A stretch of 10,464 nucleotides of DNA. It comes from JBBSIG01 sp038232215. GTDB taxonomy: Bacteria > Actinomycetota > Thermoleophilia > Gaiellales > Gaiellaceae. The stretch is from positions 1-10,464 of the forward strand of contig JBBSIG010000082.1 in NCBI GenBank assembly GCA_038232215.1. Direction: 5' to 3'. The notes under the pieces are model-generated. The model did not search any database and was not told where the DNA came from. It was given only the letters and a program-made list of their open reading frames with translations. Every line of letters starts with the position of its first letter. Positions within the stretch are counted from its first letter, which is position 1. The translations under genes and the position numbers were made by a program. Shown in pieces: positions 6,570 to 10,464 of this stretch.

Positions 6570-7831
6570 GTCCGCGCGACGATCGCGTAGTCGAGCGGGC
6601 CGAAGAGCTGCTCGTTCAGCCGGTCGACGTTCGCCGCGAGGGCACTGCGGGCGGCGTCGAACTCGGCGCCGCGCGGCAGCTCGACCGGACGCAACCGCTC
6701 CTCCGCGGGCGGCTCGTTCAGGAACCTCGTCTCGATCGCCGCGAAGCCCGCCTGGCGCGCGAGCAGAACGAAGGTCTCGGGGACGAGCGGTTGGGCGTGG
6801 GTCAGGTCGGCGTGGTAGTTGCGAAGAGCAGTCGGCGAGAGGGGGTTGATCGTCTCGGCGACGAGTACCCCGCCGGCTCGCAGCTTGCCGGCAGACAGCT
6901 CGAGCAGCCGGACGAGCGCGGGCGGCGGCAGGTGCTCGACGACCTGGCCGAGGAAGATCCCGCCCAGCGAGCCGTCCTCGAGCGCCTCGAGGTACGAGAC
7001 GCCGTCGGCCTGCTCGACCTCGAGCCCCTCGCCCCGCGCGTAGGCGACCATGTCGCCGTCGGCGTCGACGCCGCGCGCCTCGATCCCCTCGTCCCGCAGG
7101 AGTGCGAGCAGCTCGCCCCGGCCGCATCCGACGTCGAGCACGGGCGCCGCTTCGCGGAAGTCGCCGACGTAGAGCCGCTGCCGTTCCTTGATCTCCGCGA
7201 ACTGGCCGCGCATGCGGCTCTCGAACGCGAAGTAGTCGGGGAACGCGGTCGCCGTTGCCTGCGGAGCAACCGTGCGCGGGGTCCCGCCCTCCCGCCGCTC
7301 GGCGCGCGTGAGGCGCTCCTCGAGCTCGCCGAGCAGGCGCGAGTCGTCGCGGCGGCCCGAGAGCTCGCGGTCGATGCGCTCCGAGAGCTTTCCCTCGACC
7401 CGGCCGATGTCGTCGCCGAGCCCGTCCGTCCGACCCGCGAGCTCGGCGGCGCGACCGAAGAGCCGATCGACCTCCTCGAAGAGCTCGTCGACGAGCTTCA
7501 GCGCGGCGTCGTTGAAGTTGCGCTGGTCGTGGGCAACCGGCTCGACGTACCAGCGCAGCAGCGGACGGAGCGCGCGCTTGACCGGGAAGGCGAGCGTCCC
7601 CTTCACGCCGGGTCGGCGCTCCGTCGGGCGCTCCGCCGTGACGGGCCAGAACCGCTCGGCGAGCGAGCGGTAGCGGGAGCGCAGCGCGCGGCGGTCGGAG
7701 CCGAGCGCCGCCTCCAGGCGACCGCCGCGACCGACCTCGGCCTTGAGGCGCTCGAAGAGCGCCATCACGTCGACGTCTTCTCGCGATGAAACCCCTGCAG
7801 CTACGGCAGTTTTTTCCTCCGCGGGGGGCAT
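6566..7831 (-). CDS. Coiled-coil plus class I SAM-dependent methyltransferase (O-antigen chain-terminator-like)
   Basis: A 421-residue protein in two parts. Residues about 100-185 are rich in Glu, Arg and Leu with heptad-like spacing and probably form a coiled coil. Residues about 200-375 are a Rossmann methyltransferase: motif I VLDVGCGRGE at 231-240, the acidic ribose contact D256 in GVDADGDM, QADGVSYL at 274-281, VVEHLPP at 297-303 and AETINP at 325-330. The VVEHLPP and AETINP blocks resemble the methyltransferase of WbdD-type O-antigen chain terminators, but the kinase domain of WbdD is absent. It leads the glycan operon and couples to the next glycosyltransferase by GTGA. The ATG at 7831 has no ribosome site but sits 6 nt after a TAGAAT, as expected for a leaderless message. 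GTG 7768 or ATG 7765, with GAGAAG upstream, are alternatives. Methyltransferase certain; glycan capping inferred. Confidence 0.92.
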   Translation of the reverse strand: MPPAEEKTAVAAGVSSREDVDVMALFERLKAEVGRGGRLEAALGSDRRALRSRYRSLAERFWPVTAERPTERRPGVKGTLAFPVKRALRPLLRWYVEPVAHDQRNFNDAALKLVDELFEEVDRLFGRAAELAGRTDGLGDDIGRVEGKLSERIDRELSGRRDDSRLLGELEERLTRAERREGGTPRTVAPQATATAFPDYFAFESRMRGQFAEIKERQRLYVGDFREAAPVLDVGCGRGELLALLRDEGIEARGVDADGDMVAYARGEGLEVEQADGVSYLEALEDGSLGGIFLGQVVEHLPPPALVRLLELSAGKLRAGGVLVAETINPLSPTALRNYHADLTHAQPLVPETFVLLARQAGFAAIETRFLNEPPAEERLRPVELPRGAEFDAARSALAANVDRLNEQLFGPLDYAIVART

Positions 7832-7837
7832 CGCGGC

Positions 7838-7843
7838 ATTCTA
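7838..7843 (-). promoter_or_regulatory. Candidate -10 box (TAGAAT) for leaderless transcription of the glycan operon
   Basis: In the 43-nt gap before the methyltransferase gene the minus strand reads TAGAAT, 6 nt, ATG. It matches the TANNNT consensus and places the expected transcription start on the A of the ATG. No Shine-Dalgarno sequence precedes this ATG, and no -35 hexamer is recognisable at 17 nt, which is common for such promoters. The call rests on spacing and on AT-rich bases in a very GC-rich background. Confidence 0.55.
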
Positions 7844-7874
7844 ACGGGGTGGCCGGGCGCCCCACGGCCGGTCG

Positions 7875-8765
7875 CTACTGGGCGCTCGGCCCCTCCGGCC
7901 CCTTCTCCTCGGCGTCACGCTGGCGGAGGTACCGGGTCAGCTCGGCGGCGATCGTGTCGCCCGAGGGGAGCTCGACCGCCTCCTCGAGCGCATCCGTCCG
8001 CTGCTCGAGCTCCTCGACGTACGCCGCCGTCTCCGCGTCGGAGGAGACGGCCTCGCTGACCTGCTCCGCATAGGTGCGGCCCGCCTCCTCCAGCTCCGAG
8101 ACGTCGATGTCGGCGTCGATCAGCCGCCCCAGGCGCTGGCAGATCGCGAGCGCCGCCCGGGGGCTCGGGGCGAGCGAGACGTAGTGAGGCACCGCCGCCC
8201 AGAGGCTGACCGACGGGATCCCCGCGCTCCGGAACGTGTCGTGCAGCACGCCGACGATTCCCGTCGGCCCCTCGTACCGCGACCCTTCGAGCCCGAGCGT
8301 CTCGATCAGCTTCGCGTCGCTCGCGCTCGCCGTGACGGGGGCGGGACGGGTGTGCGGCACGTCGGCGAGCAGCGAGCCCAGCGTGATCGCCAGGTCCACA
8401 GCAAGGTCCCGGGCGAGCTCGACCACGAGCTCGCAGAAGGTGCGCCAGCGGAGATTCGGCTCGGTCCCGAGCAGCAGCACGGCGTCGCGGCCGAGGCCCG
8501 GTATGCGGGCGTGCAGGAAGGCGTTCTCCGGCCAGTCGAGCCGGCGCGTGAGCCCCTCGGTGAGCGCGACCTGCGGGCGGGTCGCCTGGAAGTCGTAGAA
8601 ACCCTCCGGGTCGACGTCGGCGAAGCGCTCGCCCTCCCACGCCTTCGCGAGGAACGCGCCCGTGAGCGACGCGCCCTGGCCGCCGTCGTTCCAGCCGCGA
8701 AACGCGGCGATCAGAATCGGCCGCTCGAGGCGCGGCCGCTCGGAGATTCGCAGCTCCTCGCTCAT
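7875..8765 (-). CDS. PAC2-family protein (proteasome assembly chaperone-like fold)
   Basis: A 296-residue cytoplasmic protein of the PAC2 family, common in actinobacteria and archaea and related in fold to eukaryotic proteasome assembly chaperone 2. The bacterial role is not established. The N-terminal signature PILIAAFRGWNDGGQGAS (16-33) is diagnostic. The body continues with FYDFQATRPQV (56-66), a strand and loop AVLLLGTEPNLRWRTF (95-110), ITLGSLLADVPHTRP (127-141), and GPTGIVGVLHDTFRSAGIPSVSLWAAVPHYV (166-196). Residues about 223-284 are Glu-rich and helical, and the protein ends in a short polar tail. There is no signal peptide. The ATG has no ribosome site but lies 6 nt after TAAACT, arguing for a leaderless start. 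The gene ends in TAG 43 nt before the methyltransferase and begins 9 nt downstream of the heme A synthase stop. No proteasome subunit gene is in view. Confidence 0.93.
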   Translation of the reverse strand: MSEELRISERPRLERPILIAAFRGWNDGGQGASLTGAFLAKAWEGERFADVDPEGFYDFQATRPQVALTEGLTRRLDWPENAFLHARIPGLGRDAVLLLGTEPNLRWRTFCELVVELARDLAVDLAITLGSLLADVPHTRPAPVTASASDAKLIETLGLEGSRYEGPTGIVGVLHDTFRSAGIPSVSLWAAVPHYVSLAPSPRAALAICQRLGRLIDADIDVSELEEAGRTYAEQVSEAVSSDAETAAYVEELEQRTDALEEAVELPSGDTIAAELTRYLRQRDAEEKGPEGPSAQ

Positions 8766-8771
8766 CGAGCC

Positions 8772-8777
8772 AGTTTA
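8772..8777 (-). promoter_or_regulatory. Candidate -10 box (TAAACT) for leaderless transcription of the PAC2 gene
   Basis: The minus strand reads TAAACT, 6 nt, then the ATG at 8765. The hexamer fits TANNNT, and its first three bases are the TAA stop codon of the heme A synthase gene, so promoter and stop codon share bases. No Shine-Dalgarno sequence and no clear -35 element are visible. The spacing is identical to that before the methyltransferase gene. Confidence 0.55.
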
Positions 8778-9680
8778 TGCGGGGCGCCGCAGCCAGAGCA
8801 TGGTCGAGAGGGCGACGGCGAGAGCCCAGATCGCCGCCGCGAGGGCCACGTGGACGAGCACGAGGCCCCAGGGCAGATGCGTCCGGTACTGGAGCTCTCC
8901 GATTCCCATCTGCACGAGGACGACCCCCGCCAGCACGAGCGTGAGCCGGAAGAGGCCTGGCGCAGTCGCCCGGCGCGCGGCGAGATACCCGAGCAGGAAG
9001 AGCAGGACGCCTCCGAAGACGGCCACCACCGCCGCGTGGACGTAGACGGAGGTGGAAAGCGTGCCGAGCCGGCGGATGTCCGCCCCCCCCGAGTGAGGTC
9101 CGGCCGCCGTCGCGAGCGTCCCGCTGACGACGAGCGCGAGCGCCGAGCCGGCGAGGAGGCCGCCCAGGCGCCTCAGGTCGAGCGGCAGCGAGGCCCCGGC
9201 CGCGCGACCGCCGGCCTCGAGAGCGACCACGACGCCGCCGCCCAGCACGAGAAGCGCGAGCAACAGGTGCGAGACCACGAGCAGCGGGTGCAGGTCGAGC
9301 ACGATCGTGAGCAGCCCGAGCGGCGCCTGGGCGAGGGTGCCGAGGAAGACGACGAGCGCGAGCCGCACGACCGAGCGGGGGAGGGTCGGCGTCAGGCGCG
9401 CGCCGAGCCAGGCGGCGAGGGTCAGCAGGATCGGCAGGAGGCCGACGAGCCGGTTGCCGAACTCGACGTAGGCGTGCACGTCCTTTTCCGGGAACGGGTT
9501 GCCTGCGCTGCAGCCCGGCCAGTGCTCGCAGCCGAGTCCCGAGGCGGTGAGACGGACGACCGCGCCGGTCGAGACGATCAGGTAGAGGGCGCCGACGGCC
9601 GTCCACGCCAGCTTCCGAAAGGCCCGGGGTGAGAGCTCACGCGCCCGAGACCGTCCGGCAGTCGTGGACTCGACGTGCAC
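8775..9680 (-). CDS. ctaA: Heme A synthase, CtaA/Cox15 family
   Basis: Integral-membrane enzyme that oxidises the C8 methyl of heme O to give heme A for aa3-type cytochrome oxidase. Numbering below is from the longest frame (GTG 9689, 304 residues). Eight helices fit about 24-46, 81-98, 107-132, 135-156, 174-195, 214-236, 246-264 and 272-298, the family number. The first external loop has the cysteine pair C54 and C60 in CEHWPGC, then E76 in EFGNRL, the conserved acidic residue. Candidate heme-ligand histidines are H141 (SHLLLAL), H218 (YVHAA) and H280 (VLVHVALA). The TAAGPHSGG loop lies at 194-202. Where Bacillus CtaA has His60 this protein has Asn79, as I recall for some actinobacterial relatives. 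I place the start at GTG 9680, three codons inside, because TAGAGT lies 7 nt before it; GTG 9689 is the alternative. No other oxidase gene is in view. The gene ends in TAA. Confidence 0.95.
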   Translation of the reverse strand: MHVESTTAGRSRARELSPRAFRKLAWTAVGALYLIVSTGAVVRLTASGLGCEHWPGCSAGNPFPEKDVHAYVEFGNRLVGLLPILLTLAAWLGARLTPTLPRSVVRLALVVFLGTLAQAPLGLLTIVLDLHPLLVVSHLLLALLVLGGGVVVALEAGGRAAGASLPLDLRRLGGLLAGSALALVVSGTLATAAGPHSGGADIRRLGTLSTSVYVHAAVVAVFGGVLLFLLGYLAARRATAPGLFRLTLVLAGVVLVQMGIGELQYRTHLPWGLVLVHVALAAAIWALAVALSTMLWLRRPA

Positions 9681-9687
9681 GCGTCCC

Positions 9688-9693
9688 ACTCTA
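9688..9693 (-). promoter_or_regulatory. Candidate -10 box (TAGAGT) upstream of the heme A synthase gene
   Basis: In the short gap after the phosphoglycerate mutase gene the minus strand reads TAGAGT, 7 nt, then GTG at 9680-9678. It fits TANNNT and would put the transcription start on or one base before the GTG. It overlaps the GTG at 9689, so both cannot be used together. This is the weakest of the three such sites because the start codon is uncertain. Confidence 0.4.
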
Positions 9694-9703
9694 GACGCCT
9701 GCC

Positions 9704-10464
9704 CTAGAGGGAATCGGGCGTCAAAACGAGCGGCTCGAGCAGAGCCGGGTAGCCGTCAGCGCCGTCGAAGGGCGTCGGCCGCGAGCCGAGGAAGAGCGGC
9801 CGGTCGGCGGCGTTCAGCAGCACGGGCATCAGGTCCGGCCCGCGCAGGTGACCGAGGATCCCGGCCGCGCAGTCGAGCTCTCCGAAGCGCGTCACGCCGT
9901 CCGAGCGGACGCCCGGGCCGGCGAGCAGGAACGGCACCGGGTCGCCGGAGTGGATCACCTCCGGCGAGGCGGGGGTGGCGTGGTCGCCGGTGACGCAGAC
10001 GACGGCGCGCTCGACGGGCAGGCGGTCGAGCGCCGCGTCGAGCCGCTCGATCGTGCACTGCTTGACGCGCGGGTCCTTCGTATGCCCGGCCGCGTCGGTC
10101 GTCTTCTGGTGGCAGAGCACGAAGGTGTCGCCCCCGTCGAGCCGCGACTCGGCCAGGGCGATTCGGCCCTCGAGGTCGCCGAGGGCGTCGTCGGTCTCGG
10201 CCGCCTCGATGGGGCGCAGCCCGACGGCGGTCGCCAGTCCCCGCAGGAAGGCCGGCTCGGCGACGAGCGTGCCGTCGAGGCCGTGCCGCTCGAGAAAGGT
10301 CGGGACGCGGCGCCGCCGGCCCCACCACTTCAGCGTGATCACGTTCAGCGCCGGAGCGCCACGCACGCCCCGCGCCGTGTTGACCCGGTGCGTCGCGAGG
10401 AGCTCGATCGTGCTCCGAGTCCACCGCTCGACCGCCCGCGCGGTGCGCTCGGCCTCCGGCACGA
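9704..10464 (-). CDS. apgM: 2,3-bisphosphoglycerate-independent phosphoglycerate mutase, archaeal (ApgM) type, partial
   Basis: Glycolytic and gluconeogenic enzyme interconverting 3- and 2-phosphoglycerate, alkaline phosphatase superfamily, cytoplasmic. About 252 C-terminal residues are visible; the family is about 400 long, so the N-terminus with the catalytic Ser lies beyond the window edge, and the GTG at 10462 should not be taken as a start. Counting from that codon, VNTARGVRGAPALNVITLKWWGRR (27-50) matches the middle of ApgM. HQKTTDAAGH at 118-127 carries metal-ligand candidates D123 and H127. VTGDHATP at 157-164 carries D160 and H161. HSGDPVPFLLAGPG at 171-184 carries H171, and ELDCAAGILGHLRGPDLMPVLLN at 195-217 is the typical end block. 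The short QKTTDAAGH and VTGDH spacing fits ApgM better than the classical GpmI, which is longer. It ends in TAG, 23 nt before the preferred heme A synthase start. Assignment is firm for the family. Confidence 0.9.
   Translation of the reverse strand, partial: VPEAERTARAVERWTRSTIELLATHRVNTARGVRGAPALNVITLKWWGRRRRVPTFLERHGLDGTLVAEPAFLRGLATAVGLRPIEAAETDDALGDLEGRIALAESRLDGGDTFVLCHQKTTDAAGHTKDPRVKQCTIERLDAALDRLPVERAVVCVTGDHATPASPEVIHSGDPVPFLLAGPGVRSDGVTRFGELDCAAGILGHLRGPDLMPVLLNAADRPLFLGSRPTPFDGADGYPALLEPLVLTPDSL

Noticed and set aside
7855..7862. The palindrome GGGCGCCC between the PAC2 and methyltransferase genes as a terminator.
   Set aside because: The symmetry does not extend beyond 8 bp, it has no loop and no U-tract follows. 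Such palindromes are expected in sequence this GC-rich.
5544..7865. A 773-codon minus-strand frame that could be read as a fusion ending in the GT4 glycosyltransferase.
   Set aside because: The part above 6569 is an Arg-rich shadow of the methyltransferase gene. The glycosyltransferase fold begins exactly at the GTG at 6569, which overlaps the methyltransferase stop.
1..10464. CRISPR arrays, tRNA or rRNA genes, insertion sequences, phage or defence genes.
   Set aside because: I saw no regularly spaced repeats, no tRNA-like arms with CCA ends, no rRNA-like stretches and no transposase, integrase or nuclease motifs. Coding density is high with consistent composition.

Overview
The window is a GC-rich (roughly 70 %) bacterial segment in which every supportable gene reads on the minus strand, so transcription runs from high to low coordinates. 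The set suggests an actinobacterium. It has a PAC2-family protein, an actinobacterial-style heme A synthase, an archaeal-type phosphoglycerate mutase and heavily Arg/Ala/Leu-biased proteins, and several starts look leaderless. My best guess is class Thermoleophilia (Solirubrobacterales or Gaiellales), inferred from style only, since there is no rRNA or marker alignment here.

Layout in order of transcription. (1) Housekeeping block, 10464-7875: the C-terminal part of a 2,3-bisphosphoglycerate-independent phosphoglycerate mutase of the archaeal (ApgM) type, an eight-helix heme A synthase (CtaA/Cox15), and a PAC2-family protein. (2) Glycan block, 7831-2169: a coiled-coil plus SAM-dependent methyltransferase resembling O-antigen chain-terminating enzymes, two GT4-type cytoplasmic glycosyltransferases, and a polytopic GT-C (GT39/PMT-like) membrane glycosyltransferase. 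These four are tightly coupled by 4-nt GTGA stop/start overlaps, an 8-nt gap or an 11-nt overlap. (3) A 210-nt non-coding gap (1959-2168), the only intergenic space above 50 nt, with a hairpin after the GT-C gene and a 17-nt direct repeat in two copies. (4) A tandem pair of paralogous GT4 glycosyltransferases (1958-1); the second runs off the window edge.

The glycan genes probably cooperate in making a surface polysaccharide or glycolipid. The GT4 enzymes would extend a carrier-linked glycan on the cytoplasmic face, the GT-C protein would transfer sugar from a polyprenyl-phosphate donor on the outer face, and the methyltransferase could cap or decorate chains. No flippase, polymerase, ligase or sugar-nucleotide synthesis gene is visible, so the product is unknown.

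I found no CRISPR array, tRNA, rRNA, transposase, phage gene or defence system. I do not think the window holds a dramatic new system. The strongest non-routine signals are a repeated TANNNT-N6/7-start-codon arrangement upstream of three consecutive genes (candidate leaderless promoters), the gapless tandem glycosyltransferase duplication, and the repeated dyad in the 210-nt gap.
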